This document shows, in pieces, positions 26,971 to 35,692 of a stretch of DNA of 64,000 bases. The translations under genes were made by a program, and so were the position numbers. The notes below the pieces were generated by a model. The model saw only the letters and a program-made list of their open reading frames with translations. It did no database searches and was not told the DNA's origin. Where the stretch lies: assembly GCF_000949475.1 (NCBI RefSeq), contig NZ_JRHC01000003.1, positions 372,001-436,000 on the forward strand, written 5' to 3'. The stretch's first letter is position 1. Every line of letters starts with the position of its first letter. The stretch is from Draconibacterium sediminis. Its GTDB lineage: Bacteria; Bacteroidota; Bacteroidia; Bacteroidales; Prolixibacteraceae.

Positions 26971-27159
26971 ATGCCTATGATGAATTATTCTACCTTATTT
27001 TATTGTGTAAACAACATTCAACGTGAAGTTGAAAAACAATCAGCAGAGATGGATTATGAACCATCAGAACGGTCGGTACAGAATATCCTTGATTTCGCAC
27101 GTTGCTACGAAACAGTAGAAACAGAGGAAACAGGATATGTAGAAATGATTTTAAATTAG
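26971..27159 (+). CDS. Small acidic protein downstream of the sigma factor
   Basis: A 62-residue acidic protein (EVEKQSAEMDYEPSERSVQNILDFARCYE, then EETGYVEMILN) with a predicted central helix. No membrane segment. The SVQNILDFA stretch resembles the short proteins commonly found just after sigma factors in Bacteroidota, possibly a small regulator or anti-sigma-like partner, which is inference. The terminator follows directly. A second Met at position 3 or 4 may be the true start. Confidence 0.6.
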   Translation: MPMMNYSTLFYCVNNIQREVEKQSAEMDYEPSERSVQNILDFARCYETVETEETGYVEMILN

Positions 27160-27182
27160 AACACGAAAAAGTATTCGGTTGT

Positions 27183-27222
27183 AAAAAAAATCCTTCGGCT
27201 AATTAGCCGAAGGATTTTTTTT
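27183..27222. terminator. Bidirectional terminator, sigma operon / nhaA
   Basis: A long perfect stem, atccttcggct and its complement around a short AATT-type turn, flanked by A-run on the left and T-run on the right, so it can act in both directions. The end of nhaA (stop at 27199) lies within the hairpin. Confidence 0.93.
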
Positions 27223-28512
27223 GCCTGCTGAAAATCGCAGCAATATATAGCCTAATAATCCTGCCACAAACGACCCGAGTAAAATTCCAATTTTAGCCGA
27301 ATCAATAAGAACCTCATCCGTAAATGCAAGGTTATTAATAAATAATGACATTGTAAAGCCTAATCCACCAAGAAAAGATACGCCGGCCAAACTCATGAAA
27401 TTTACATTTTTTGGTAGTTCTGAGAGTTTGAATTTTATTGCCAGGAACGAAACCAGGAATATTCCCACAAATTTTCCAATTATCAGGCTAAGCCCAATGT
27501 TACTTGCCAGAACTGTGTTGGTATCGCCCGAAAAACTAAAAACTACTCCGGCATTTGCAAAAGCAAATAATGGTAGAATTATAAAAGCCACCCACCCGTG
27601 CAAACTGTGCTCAAGGTATTGAAGTGGAGAAGCTGTTTTTTCTATAAGCTCTTCCATCTCGTCAACTGCATCTAATTGTTTGTGGCTAAGAATTGTTTTG
27701 TCTCTGCCTTCCTTTTTGCATTCATCAAGAAATCCGTCAAGTATTTCCTTGCCTTTATCGTAAAAGGTAGTGGTTTTAATGTGTCGCTGAATTGGAATGG
27801 TAAGTGCCAGTAATACTCCGGCAATTGTTGCGTGAATACCCGATTTCAGGAACAGAACCCAAACAACAACACCGGCAATAAAGAAGAAATATTTAGAATA
27901 CAGTTTAAAGCGCGAGAGAATAGCAAGAAGGGCAACGATAGCTAATCCAATAATGATGTTGGCCCAAATTAATTTCGAGCTGTAAAAGAATGCAATTACT
28001 AATACAGCGCCCAGGTCGTCAATAATGGCAAAAGCCATTAAGAAAATTTTTAAACCAACCGGTACGCGCTTGCCCAGCAAGGTTAAAATACCCAGTGAAA
28101 ATGCGATATCAGTTGCCATGGGAATTCCCCATCCTTCCATTCCTGCCTTTCCTTGATTTAAGGTAACAAAAAGCAGAGCAGGGAAAACCATTCCGCCAAT
28201 GGCTGCAACAATGGGTAATGAAGCTTTTTTTAGATCGCTTAATTCTCCTATTAAAACCTCTCGTTTTATTTCAAGTCCAATAACAAAAAAGAAAATGGCC
28301 ATTAAACCATCGTTAATCCATTTTAATACTGGTTTTGAAAGTTCGAATCCGGGCAGGCTAATTGTTATATAATTTTTCCAGAAGCCCAAAAATGCTTCGC
28401 TTAAACCTGAGTTTGCAAGAATTAAAGCTGCAATGGATGCCGAAAATAAAACTATGCTACTTGAAGTCTCAAGCCTTATAAAACGGTTAATAGGATCTTT
28501 TATAAAATTCAT
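27199..28512 (-). CDS. nhaA: Na+/H+ antiporter NhaA
   Basis: A 437-residue polytopic inner-membrane antiporter. Recognisable segments: NDGLMAIFFFVIGLEIKREVL, MATDIAFSLGILTLLGKRVP, and the ion-binding double Asp in AFAIIDDLGAVL, as well as the family loop ATIAGVLLALTIP. It exchanges external protons for cytoplasmic Na+ or Li+, for pH and salt homeostasis, in line with a saline habitat. It is about 50 residues longer than E. coli NhaA owing to a charged cytoplasmic loop near residues 245-290, a normal feature in many Bacteroidota. Monocistronic. Confidence 0.95.
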   Translation of the reverse strand: MNFIKDPINRFIRLETSSSIVLFSASIAALILANSGLSEAFLGFWKNYITISLPGFELSKPVLKWINDGLMAIFFFVIGLEIKREVLIGELSDLKKASLPIVAAIGGMVFPALLFVTLNQGKAGMEGWGIPMATDIAFSLGILTLLGKRVPVGLKIFLMAFAIIDDLGAVLVIAFFYSSKLIWANIIIGLAIVALLAILSRFKLYSKYFFFIAGVVVWVLFLKSGIHATIAGVLLALTIPIQRHIKTTTFYDKGKEILDGFLDECKKEGRDKTILSHKQLDAVDEMEELIEKTASPLQYLEHSLHGWVAFIILPLFAFANAGVVFSFSGDTNTVLASNIGLSLIIGKFVGIFLVSFLAIKFKLSELPKNVNFMSLAGVSFLGGLGFTMSLFINNLAFTDEVLIDSAKIGILLGSFVAGLLGYILLRFSAGKKNPSAN

Positions 28513-28937
28513 TCTTATAATTTTTTAGTGGAACGTAAAACCCATTTGTTTGTTTAATGCCTATTCTGAAATTTTGAATATAAAATTTTCACACGGTCGC
28601 AAAATATGAAAAAGTCATGTTTCTCTCTGTTTCAGCTCGAACCGTTCACAAATTATTAACAACCTGAATAAGGTTCGGGATAATACAAACTAAGTTTTTA
28701 ATTATACCATATCTGAATAATTGGTGGCAGTCGGAAACAAGAATAATTTATGAAATATTCGGGGTAATTGCAATTGAATTCACGCTTTTATAACTGATGG
28801 AATCAGGGAATATAATCAGCAACATTAAACTTTTTAATAATATGATTTAAAACACAATTAGTCCTGTTGTTTTTTAGAAATAAATACAATACTTTAGTGA
28901 TATCAAAATAATATCAAAATACTAAATAATTAATGTC
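28513..28937. other. Intergenic region between nhaA and the SPFH gene
   Basis: 425 bp between divergent genes, AT-rich. I find no ORF with protein-like content and no strong hairpin. A short direct repeat atatcaaaata occurs twice at about 28899-28921, near the SPFH gene start, and could be a regulator site. Confidence 0.4.
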
Positions 28938-29786
28938 ATGGAAAAACAACATTCAGCTTTATCAGGTTACGTGTTCCTGTTTTTGGAGCTTGTATTAATG
29001 GGAGTTATCATTTTTGGTTTTATTGGGGGAATGATCGTTCCGGCAATTCTGCTAATTCCGGTATTTATTCTTGTTGCCATTGGTTTTACCGTGGTCGATC
29101 CAAATCAAAGTTGTGTAATGGTTTTGTTTGGAGCTTACAAAGGCACTATTAAAACCAATGGATTTTATTGGGTGAATCCTTTTTATGTACGTAAGAAAAT
29201 CTCGCTTCGTGCACGAAATTTCGACAGCGAGCCTATTAAGGTGAACGACAAACTGGGAAACCCGATTATGATTGGGTTGGTACTGGTTTGGAAAGTGGAA
29301 GAAACTTATCGGGCAGCTTTTGGTGTAGATGAGTTTGAACATTTTGTAGTGGTACAAAGCGAGGCGGCTCTGAGAAAGCTGGCAGGTATGTATCCGTATG
29401 ATAACATCGAGGATGAGAATGCAAAAGTTACGCTTCGTGATGGAACAGAAGAAGTAAATGATCAGCTTGAGAAAGAAATTATTGAACGCCTCGAAATTGC
29501 AGGGATTCATGTTATAGAGGCGCGGATTAACCACATTGCCTACGCGCAGGAAATTGCCCAGGCTATGTTGAAACGCCAGCAGGCTACTGCAATTGTTGCA
29601 GCCCGTTACAAAATTGTTGAAGGAGCTGTAAGCATGGTAGAAATGGCACTTGACGAGCTTAGTGAAAAAAGTATTGTTGAGCTGGATGAAGATAAAAAGG
29701 CAACAATGGTTAGCAATTTAATGGTTGTATTGTGTGGCGATAAAGATGCAACACCTGTGGTAAATACCGGATCACTATATCAATAA
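28938..29786 (+). CDS. SPFH/Band 7 domain membrane protein
   Basis: A 282-residue protein with two adjacent N-terminal hydrophobic segments (about 8-55) followed by an SPFH/Band 7 domain (FTVVDPNQSCVMVLFGAYKGTI, GFYWVNPFY, and the coil EARINHIAYAQEIAQAMLKRQQATAI). Members form membrane-associated oligomers that scaffold proteases or microdomains. It heads a run of six same-strand genes, most encoding small membrane or DNA-binding proteins. An SPFH gene followed by a small membrane protein and an Arc-like protein is a recurring arrangement in this phylum, to my recollection. Confidence 0.9.
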   Translation: MEKQHSALSGYVFLFLELVLMGVIIFGFIGGMIVPAILLIPVFILVAIGFTVVDPNQSCVMVLFGAYKGTIKTNGFYWVNPFYVRKKISLRARNFDSEPIKVNDKLGNPIMIGLVLVWKVEETYRAAFGVDEFEHFVVVQSEAALRKLAGMYPYDNIEDENAKVTLRDGTEEVNDQLEKEIIERLEIAGIHVIEARINHIAYAQEIAQAMLKRQQATAIVAARYKIVEGAVSMVEMALDELSEKSIVELDEDKKATMVSNLMVVLCGDKDATPVVNTGSLYQ

Positions 29787-29791
29787 AAAGA

Positions 29792-30316
29792 ATGAAAAAG
29801 CTTCTTTTTAAAGAAGAGCAGGAGTTTGATAAAAGATGGCTGTGGCTGTTGATGCTGGTTGCTGTGTCGGCCGCTGCCATTCCGTTCATTCGGGGAATCT
29901 ATTTTCTGACGGCTGAAAATCCGCCCGGCGATACTCCGATGACTACAGGAGGATTGGTTGTGACTGGTGTAACGGTTGTGGTAATGGTGGTGATTTTTAT
30001 CCTGCTGTTTCGTGCAAAACTAAAAACGAAAGTTACTGCCGATAAACTTTCCGTTTGTTTTCCACCACTGGTGCGAAAATGGAAAGATATCGATCCGTCG
30101 GAGATTGAGAAGTATGAGTTACGACAATACCATCCCAAAAGAGAATATGGTGGCCGCGGCATTAAACGCCGATTGCGGAAGGGGAGTGCCTGGACCGTTG
30201 CGGGACGAATCGGATTGCAACTGTATATGAAGAATGGAAAACGATTCCTGATTGGAACACAAAAGCAACAAGCCCTGGAACATGCCATGCAAAAATTGAT
30301 GGAAAAGGAGGATTAG
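29792..30316 (+). CDS. Membrane protein with PH-like C-terminal part, unknown
   Basis: A 174-residue protein with two membrane helices (about 17-36 and 50-72), then a basic, beta-rich C-terminal domain (TADKLSVCFPPLVRKWKDIDPSEIEKYELRQY, GRIGLQLYMKNGKRFLIGTQ). The arrangement is like that of bacterial PH-domain-type membrane proteins. It starts 5 bp after the SPFH gene and ends 1 bp before the next, so it belongs to that operon, and a partnership with the SPFH protein is likely. No catalytic residues are evident. Confidence 0.75.
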   Translation: MKKLLFKEEQEFDKRWLWLLMLVAVSAAAIPFIRGIYFLTAENPPGDTPMTTGGLVVTGVTVVVMVVIFILLFRAKLKTKVTADKLSVCFPPLVRKWKDIDPSEIEKYELRQYHPKREYGGRGIKRRLRKGSAWTVAGRIGLQLYMKNGKRFLIGTQKQQALEHAMQKLMEKED

Positions 30317-30317
30317 A

Positions 30318-30491
30318 ATGGCGAAGAAAAAATCGTTTGTATTGCGCGTTAGCCCGGAAATGCTGGAGGCCGTTGAAAAATGGGCTGCAGATGATTTTCG
30401 GAGTATGAACGGGCAAATTGAATGGATAATACATAAGGCTTTAAAAGATGCACGACGACTAAAAAAAGGTTCAGACGATGGGACGGTATGA
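30318..30491 (+). CDS. Arc/ribbon-helix-helix-like small protein
   Basis: A 57-residue basic protein, KKKSFVLRVSPEMLEAVEKWA then MNGQIEWIIHKALKDAR, matching the beta strand plus two-helix plan of Arc-type DNA-binding proteins. It is below the usual ORF size cut-off. It starts 1 bp after the preceding stop and overlaps the next gene by 14 bp. A role as transcriptional repressor of the operon is plausible; similar short Arc-like proteins follow SPFH genes elsewhere. Confidence 0.75.
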   Translation: MAKKKSFVLRVSPEMLEAVEKWAADDFRSMNGQIEWIIHKALKDARRLKKGSDDGTV

Positions 30492-30621
30492 TCATTTAAA
30501 AGCAAAAAAAGAAATAAAGAAGAGTAAACTTAAAATGGTACGGGAAATAATAACCGTAATCGTTATTGCATTGGTTATTAGTGGATTCATTCTTCAGGTA
30601 GTGACACAGTTAAAGAAATAG
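30478..30621 (+). CDS. Tiny single-pass membrane protein, 47 residues
   Basis: The product begins MGRYDHLKAKKEIKK and has one hydrophobic helix (ITVIVIALVISGFILQVV) before a basic end. It overlaps the Arc-like gene by 14 bp, so it is translationally coupled. It is similar to the next small gene in the opening motif MG-YD-LK and in general plan. Function unknown. Confidence 0.6.
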   Translation: MGRYDHLKAKKEIKKSKLKMVREIITVIVIALVISGFILQVVTQLKK

Positions 30622-30651
30622 CACTTAGGAAAAAGGTTTAAAACAAAGAAA

Positions 30652-30801
30652 ATGGGTAAATATGATTATCTGAAAAAGGGCGATAAAAAAAAGCGTAGGA
30701 CCAAATTAACCTCAACTCAAATAAGATTTATAATGGTACTCGCAATCGCAATTATACTTTTTTCGATTCAGTTAGTAATTTATTTGAAAAGCAAATACTG
30801 A
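30652..30801 (+). CDS. Tiny single-pass membrane protein, 49 residues
   Basis: The product begins MGKYDYLKKGDKKKRR and has one hydrophobic helix (FIMVLAIAIILFSIQLVIYL). It is a paralogue-like sister of the 47-residue protein 30 bp upstream, sharing the MG(K/R)YD(Y/H)LK opening, a basic stretch, then one helix. Two conserved openings in succession make coding more likely than chance. Function unknown. Confidence 0.6.
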   Translation: MGKYDYLKKGDKKKRRTKLTSTQIRFIMVLAIAIILFSIQLVIYLKSKY

Positions 30802-30832
30802 TTAGCTGAAAACAATACAAAAACAGAAAACC

Positions 30833-31045
30833 ATGAAAAAACATTTCAGTTGTCCCAAATGCAGTAGTTGGGAGTACGAAGAAGATACAATCAGAACCAC
30901 CGGCGGCGGTTTTACTCGATTTTTTGATATTCAAAACCGAAAGTTTATAGCTATTTCGTGCAAACGATGTGGTTACACCGAATTGTACAAAGCCGGAAGA
31001 GGAAGTACTGCCGGTAGTATACTCGATTTCCTTACATCATCGTAA
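30833..31045 (+). CDS. Zinc-ribbon protein, 70 residues
   Basis: Two zinc-knuckle pairs are visible, CPKC (residues 7-10) and CKRC (about 43-46) in a beta-rich frame (FIDIQNRKFIAISCKRCGYTELYK-like), as in small nucleic-acid-binding zinc ribbons. The centre TGGGFTRFFDI and the tail GSILDFL fit the widely distributed family annotated as zinc-ribbon or nucleic-acid-binding proteins. Last gene of the SPFH run, 31 bp after the tiny membrane protein. No function beyond metal binding can be claimed. Confidence 0.82.
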   Translation: MKKHFSCPKCSSWEYEEDTIRTTGGGFTRFFDIQNRKFIAISCKRCGYTELYKAGRGSTAGSILDFLTSS

Positions 31046-31155
31046 ATAACAGTTCTGTTGATTTGAATAATAACGCTCTTATTTAATCAGGGCTAAAAAG
31101 GTAATTCCATTTAATGGTTACCGTTTTCATGCTTGTAAGAATAAGTTGAGCTAGC

Positions 31156-32175
31156 TTAGCTTTGGGATTTGTTCGATGATTCCCGTTCCACAAGCTGCGT
31201 TTTTACAATCAGTGTTTCTGCCTGAAATCCGGGAGTCAAACTTTTGAAAAAAAGTTGAGCAATCTGTTGCCCCATCTCAAAAGTAGGATGGGTTACCGAA
31301 GTTAATGCCGGGGTTACCACAACCGAGTGGAATTCATCGGTAAAGCCAACAACTCCAATATCGTCAGGAATTTTTAGTCCTGCTTCCTTAATGGCTTTCA
31401 TTAAGCCAAAAGCAACGGTGTCGTTTATTCCATAAACGGCATCAGGGGGATTGGGCAACTGAAGAAGCCTGTTCATTGCTGTTTTTGCCGATTCAAAAGT
31501 CAGATCACAGTTTTCAACCAGGTTTTCATCCGGCGTTATACCACAGGCCTTTATTCCTGCCCAATAGCCTTTCATTCTTTCTTTTGAAATACTCAGGTTC
31601 TCCGGTCCTGAAACATAGGCGATTCTCCGGTAACCTTTTGCATAGAAATGCTCTACAATCTTCTGCGATGCATCAGCATTATCAGCTATTACTGCCGGAA
31701 TTTTGTCGCCAAGGCAAACCCGGTCGAACATTACCAGCGGAATATCTCTGCTAACCAGCTTTTCAAAATGATCGGTGGTATTGGTTTCCCGGCTCATGCA
31801 AACAATCAATCCTTCAACTCTGGCTTTCAACAGGTTTTCAATCGATTCCTTTTCCTTAATAATGTTCTCATTCGAACTGGCAATAACAGCAAAGTATCCA
31901 TTTTCTTTTGCAACACTTTCAATTCCTGAAATGATGGAAGCATAAAAATGAGTAACCAAATCAGGAACAACAATGCCGATCATCCGTGTTTCCTGTTTTA
32001 ATAAACCCATTGCCAGTGGGTTAGGGGTGTAGTTTCTTTCTATCGCCAGTTTCTTGACTTTTTCTTTCATCTCCCGGCTAATGTCAGGATGATCTTTTAA
32101 GGCCCTTGAAACAGTTGAAATTGAAATATTCAGTTCCCTTGCAAGATCCTTTAACGATATATGTCGGCTTCCCAT
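31156..32175 (-). CDS. LacI family transcriptional regulator
   Basis: A 339-residue repressor with an N-terminal helix-turn-helix (ISLKDLARELNISISTVSRALKDHPDIS, residues 6-33), hinge helix (NPLAMGLLKQ) and periplasmic-binding-protein-like effector domain (GIVVPDLVTHFYASIISGIE, VGFTDEFHSVVVTPALTSVTHP). It is transcribed away from the deoxyhexose operon, with a strong inverted repeat between them, so it probably controls that operon and itself in response to a sugar or sugar acid. The effector is not predictable from sequence. Confidence 0.93.
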   Translation of the reverse strand: MGSRHISLKDLARELNISISTVSRALKDHPDISREMKEKVKKLAIERNYTPNPLAMGLLKQETRMIGIVVPDLVTHFYASIISGIESVAKENGYFAVIASSNENIIKEKESIENLLKARVEGLIVCMSRETNTTDHFEKLVSRDIPLVMFDRVCLGDKIPAVIADNADASQKIVEHFYAKGYRRIAYVSGPENLSISKERMKGYWAGIKACGITPDENLVENCDLTFESAKTAMNRLLQLPNPPDAVYGINDTVAFGLMKAIKEAGLKIPDDIGVVGFTDEFHSVVVTPALTSVTHPTFEMGQQIAQLFFKSLTPGFQAETLIVKTQLVERESSNKSQS

Positions 32176-32256
32176 TATTGCTTAGTAAAATGATAAAAAC
32201 TCTCTCTCTTTGTCAAAATTAAAAACTTCGTTGTTATGTTTTAGAACATTTTATCA

Positions 32257-32290
32257 TTAATGCAAAGCTTTGCGGAAAGCTTTGCATTAA
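32257..32290. promoter_or_regulatory. 34-bp perfect inverted repeat, probable LacI operator
   Basis: Two 15-bp arms, 32257-32271 and 32276-32290, are exactly complementary and separated by gcgg. Each arm contains gcaaagcttt, itself nearly palindromic, so this may be two adjacent operators. It lies 81 bp from the lacI-type start and 67 bp from the mutarotase start, in the divergent promoter region. There is no T-run in either direction, which argues against a terminator. The likely ligand is the LacI protein encoded next to it. Confidence 0.7.
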
Positions 32291-32357
32291 AATGCAGGTA
32301 TATTGTGTTTTTACTATACGATAATTTATTCGAAATTTACACTAAATCAAACGACTT

Positions 32358-32750
32358 ATGAAGTACAAAAGATATTGTAAAACAATGATGCTGAAGGATG
32401 ATCCGCAGCTAATTGAAGAATACAAAAAGGTGCACGCCAAAGGAAATACCTGGCCTGAAATTTCTCAGGGTATGAAGGAGGTTGGAATCATCGATATGGA
32501 GATATACCTGTTCAATAACCGCTTATTTATGATTATGGATACCACTCCTGATTTTGACCACGACAGAGCTATGACAGAGTTGGCCGGAAAACCCCGGCAG
32601 GCTGAGTGGGAAGCTTTTGTATCACGTTTTCAGGTGAGTAGTGAAAAAGCAACGGCTAATGATAAGTGGCAATTGATGGAGCGGATTTATGAACTGGACC
32701 AAAAGAATGAATATGAGGCCATTGACGGGCAGGTTAAAGAAATTGATTAA
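32358..32750 (+). CDS. RhaM/DUF718-family L-rhamnose or L-fucose mutarotase
   Basis: A 130-residue protein of the L-rhamnose mutarotase family, slightly longer than E. coli RhaM (104). The catalytic region is visible: YKKVHAKGNTWPEIS corresponds to the Tyr/His pair of RhaM, and MEIYLFNNRLFMIMDTTPDF, EWEAFV follow. It interconverts alpha and beta anomers of a deoxyhexose. In oxidative L-fucose operons the same family serves L-fucose, and the downstream genes (dehydrogenase, lactonase) point that way. First gene of the operon; its stop abuts the ATG of the next gene. Confidence 0.88.
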   Translation: MKYKRYCKTMMLKDDPQLIEEYKKVHAKGNTWPEISQGMKEVGIIDMEIYLFNNRLFMIMDTTPDFDHDRAMTELAGKPRQAEWEAFVSRFQVSSEKATANDKWQLMERIYELDQKNEYEAIDGQVKEID

Positions 32751-33794
32751 ATGAGTACAACACGATTATTAGGAAAAACGGGAATAACATGCCCTCAAAT
32801 TATTTATGGAACCAGTTATCTGGGAAATCTTTACCGTGAATTGTCAGAAGATGAAAAGCGAAACCTTATGCAAGAATGGTTTAACGTGGCAGATGGTAAG
32901 GTAATGATCGACAGTGCCGGGAAATATGGTGCCGGACTTGCTTTGGAAGTTATCGGACAAGGACTGGAAAAACTCGGTGTCGAGCCCTCGCATATTACAA
33001 TCAGCAATAAACTGGGTTGGTATCGTGTGCCGCTAACAAATGCTGAGCCAACATTCGAGCCGGGAGCCTGGGCAAACCTGGAATATGATGCCGTCCAGAG
33101 GATCAGTTACAACGGAATTTTGGAATGCTGGCAACAGGGATGTGAGTTGCTGGGCGGAAAATTCAAGCCTGAGATTGTTTCTGTGCACGATCCCGACGAA
33201 TATTTAATGACTGCAACCGACCCTGAAGACCGGCAAAAACGCAAGGAAGATATTTTGGGGGCTTACAAAGCTTTATTCGAACTCAAAGAGAAAGGCGAAG
33301 TAAAAGCGGTTGGAATTGGCTCAAAAGATTGGCTGGTAATACAAGAGTTGTATGAAGAGGTGAAATTCGACTGGGTAATGTTTGCCAATAAATTTACCGT
33401 TTATCATCATCCAAAAGCAATCGTTGATTTTATGATTCAACTGGAAAAGGATGGGGTAGGGATTATAAACTCGGCAATATTTAATGCAGGTTTTTTAACC
33501 GGTGGCGACTATTTTGATTACCGCCTTGTTGACCCGAAAGATTCTGCAGACGAGCATCTGTTTGCATGGCGCGAAAAGTTTTTTACCATTTGCCTGAAGC
33601 ACAATATTGCTCCCGGTGATGCCTGTTTAAAGTTTGCGCTCTCGGCGCCTCAGATAGCTGCCGTTGCGTTAAATCCGAGTAAACCGCACCGCATGGCACA
33701 CAATAAAACACTTCTGAACCAGGAATTTCCTGAAGCATTTTGGGCTGAGCTTAAAAGTGAACAAATTATAGAAACGGAATATCCTTATTTATAA
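32751..33794 (+). CDS. Aldo/keto reductase, probable aldose 1-dehydrogenase
   Basis: A 347-residue NAD(P)-dependent TIM-barrel oxidoreductase. The AKR tetrad is visible: Asp and Tyr in [11 protein letters not shown], Lys in ISNKLGW and His in VSVHDPDEY. The neighbours (mutarotase, lactonase, zinc dehydrogenase) suggest it oxidises L-fucose or a similar 6-deoxyhexose to the 1,5-lactone. The start follows the mutarotase stop without a gap. Alternative substrates such as D-arabinose or L-galactose cannot be excluded. Confidence 0.88.
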   Translation: MSTTRLLGKTGITCPQIIYGTSYLGNLYRELSEDEKRNLMQEWFNVADGKVMIDSAGKYGAGLALEVIGQGLEKLGVEPSHITISNKLGWYRVPLTNAEPTFEPGAWANLEYDAVQRISYNGILECWQQGCELLGGKFKPEIVSVHDPDEYLMTATDPEDRQKRKEDILGAYKALFELKEKGEVKAVGIGSKDWLVIQELYEEVKFDWVMFANKFTVYHHPKAIVDFMIQLEKDGVGIINSAIFNAGFLTGGDYFDYRLVDPKDSADEHLFAWREKFFTICLKHNIAPGDACLKFALSAPQIAAVALNPSKPHRMAHNKTLLNQEFPEAFWAELKSEQIIETEYPYL

Positions 33795-33805
33795 AACCGA
33801 AGGTT

Positions 33806-34633
33806 ATGATTATCGATACACATCATCATTTGTGGAATTACAATCCGGTTGAATTTGATTGGATTGATGATGAAATGGTGACCATCAGAAGGTCTTTTTT
33901 ACCTGCCGATTTGCAAGCTACGCTGGCTAACACCGAAGTTGAAGGCGTTGTAACCGTGCAGGCACGTCAATCGCTTGAAGAAACCGACTGGCTTTTAAAG
34001 CTGGCTTCCGAAAACGACTTTATGAAAGGGGTTGTTGGCTGGGTGCCGTTGGCTGATGCAAATATTCAACAGGTTTTAGAAGGGTATAAAAGTAACCCGT
34101 GGCTAAAAGGTGTCCGGCACGTTGTTCAGGGAGAGCCTGATCCCGAATTCATTTTAGGGAAAGAATTTAATAAGGGAATTTCGTTGTTAAAAAACTATGA
34201 CCTGGTTTACGATATCCTGATTTTTGAACACCAACTACCCAATACCATACGTTTTGTTGATCAGCACCCTGAACAGCAGTTTGTGGTCGATCATATTGCC
34301 AAACCAAAAATCAAAATAAATGAACTGGCTCCCTGGGCAAAAAATATACAAGAGCTGGCGAAGCGCGAGAATGTTTCGTGTAAAATAAGCGGGATGGTTA
34401 CTGAGGCCGACTACAAATTATGGACAGAGGAACAACTCAAACCATATTTCGAAACAGTGCTTGAGGCTTTTGGTCCTTCACGTTTGCTATATGGTTCCGA
34501 CTGGCCGGTATGTCTGGTGGCAACAAGCTATTCCAACTGGCTGGATTTAGTTAAAAAAACAATTTCGAAGTTTACGGAAGAGGAACAGGAAATGATCCTC
34601 TGTAAAAATGCACAAAGTATTTACAACATTTAA
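33806..34633 (+). CDS. Amidohydrolase-superfamily lactonase, probable L-fuconolactonase
   Basis: A 275-residue metal-dependent hydrolase of the amidohydrolase_2 family. The N-terminal metal motif is H6-x-H8 within DTHHHLWNY, with VVDHIAKP (metal His) and [10 protein letters not shown] (catalytic Asp) further on. Members of this group open L-fucono-, L-rhamnono- or related 1,4-lactones. It is placed directly after the aldose dehydrogenase with an 11-bp gap, which fits the second step of the oxidative pathway. A fuconate dehydratase for the next step is not in the window. Confidence 0.87.
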   Translation: MIIDTHHHLWNYNPVEFDWIDDEMVTIRRSFLPADLQATLANTEVEGVVTVQARQSLEETDWLLKLASENDFMKGVVGWVPLADANIQQVLEGYKSNPWLKGVRHVVQGEPDPEFILGKEFNKGISLLKNYDLVYDILIFEHQLPNTIRFVDQHPEQQFVVDHIAKPKIKINELAPWAKNIQELAKRENVSCKISGMVTEADYKLWTEEQLKPYFETVLEAFGPSRLLYGSDWPVCLVATSYSNWLDLVKKTISKFTEEEQEMILCKNAQSIYNI

Positions 34634-34648
34634 TTTCAGCAAATAAAG

Positions 34649-35665
34649 ATGAGAGCAATAGAAATAACAACTCCCGGAGATGTAAGGATTGTAGAACGGG
34701 AAATGCCGCAGATGGGCAAAGGAGATGTTCTTCTTAAGATAAAATATGTTGGATTTTGCGGCTCCGATTTAAGTACATATCTCGGAAAAAACCCGATGGT
34801 ACAGTATCCGCGTATTCCGGGGCACGAGATATCGGCAGTCATCGAAAAAACCGGAAATGAAGTGCCTGAAGGATTTCAGAAAGGACAAAATGTAACGGTT
34901 GTTCCTTACACCAATTGCGGACAATGTACCTCTTGTAAGCAAAAACGTTTTAATGCCTGTCGTTACAACGAAACACTGGGAGTTCAGCGCGATGGTGCAA
35001 TGGCCGAATATATTGCTGTCCCGTGGCAAAAAGTGCTAAAAGATGAGGCCTTGTCGGATGTGCAGCTGGCTTTGGTAGAGCCGCTAACCGTTGGATTTCA
35101 TGCCATCGACAATGGAAAAGTAACCGACATTGATACCGTGGTTGTATTTGGTTGCGGGATGATTGGAAGTGGAGCAATTGTGCGTGCAAAATTGCGCGGT
35201 GCAACCGTAATTGCTGTAGATATTGACGATGTGAAACTAAAAATAGCACAACAATTGGGTGCCGATTTCATCATTAATTCGAAAGAGAAGGATTTACACC
35301 AGGAGCTGCTGGAAATTACAAACGGAGATGGACCAAATGTAGTGATTGAAGCAGCAGGAAACCCGGTTACATACCGGGCAGCAATTGACGAAGTTGCTTT
35401 TGCAGGGCGGGTGGTTTGTATTGGTTATGCCGGCACCGAGGTAGCATTCACCACCAAGCTCTGGGTACAAAAAGAACTGGAAATAATGGGATCACGCAAT
35501 GCAAATCCATCCGATTTTGAAGCTGTAATAAAGTACCTGAAAAGCAGTCAGGTTGATGAAAACATTTTGATCTCAAAAACGGTAAGCCCTGAAGAAGCGC
35601 CCGTGGCTATGAAAGAATGGTCGGAAGCACCCGGAAAAATAATGAAGATATTGGTTCAGTTCTAA
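34649..35665 (+). CDS. Zinc-dependent medium-chain alcohol/sugar-acid dehydrogenase
   Basis: A 338-residue MDR-family enzyme. The catalytic zinc site (FCGSDLSTY, GHEISAVIEK) and the structural zinc loop (CGQCTSCKQKRFNAC) are complete, and the NAD-binding motif is VVVFGCGMIGSGAIV. It closes the deoxyhexose operon, 15 bp after the lactonase. It would oxidise a hydroxyl of a sugar acid or sugar, for example a deoxy-fuconate or L-galactonate analogue; the precise step is not fixed by sequence. Confidence 0.85.
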   Translation: MRAIEITTPGDVRIVEREMPQMGKGDVLLKIKYVGFCGSDLSTYLGKNPMVQYPRIPGHEISAVIEKTGNEVPEGFQKGQNVTVVPYTNCGQCTSCKQKRFNACRYNETLGVQRDGAMAEYIAVPWQKVLKDEALSDVQLALVEPLTVGFHAIDNGKVTDIDTVVVFGCGMIGSGAIVRAKLRGATVIAVDIDDVKLKIAQQLGADFIINSKEKDLHQELLEITNGDGPNVVIEAAGNPVTYRAAIDEVAFAGRVVCIGYAGTEVAFTTKLWVQKELEIMGSRNANPSDFEAVIKYLKSSQVDENILISKTVSPEEAPVAMKEWSEAPGKIMKILVQF

Positions 35666-35692
35666 ATGGATGCTATAATGTAGTCAGCATAG

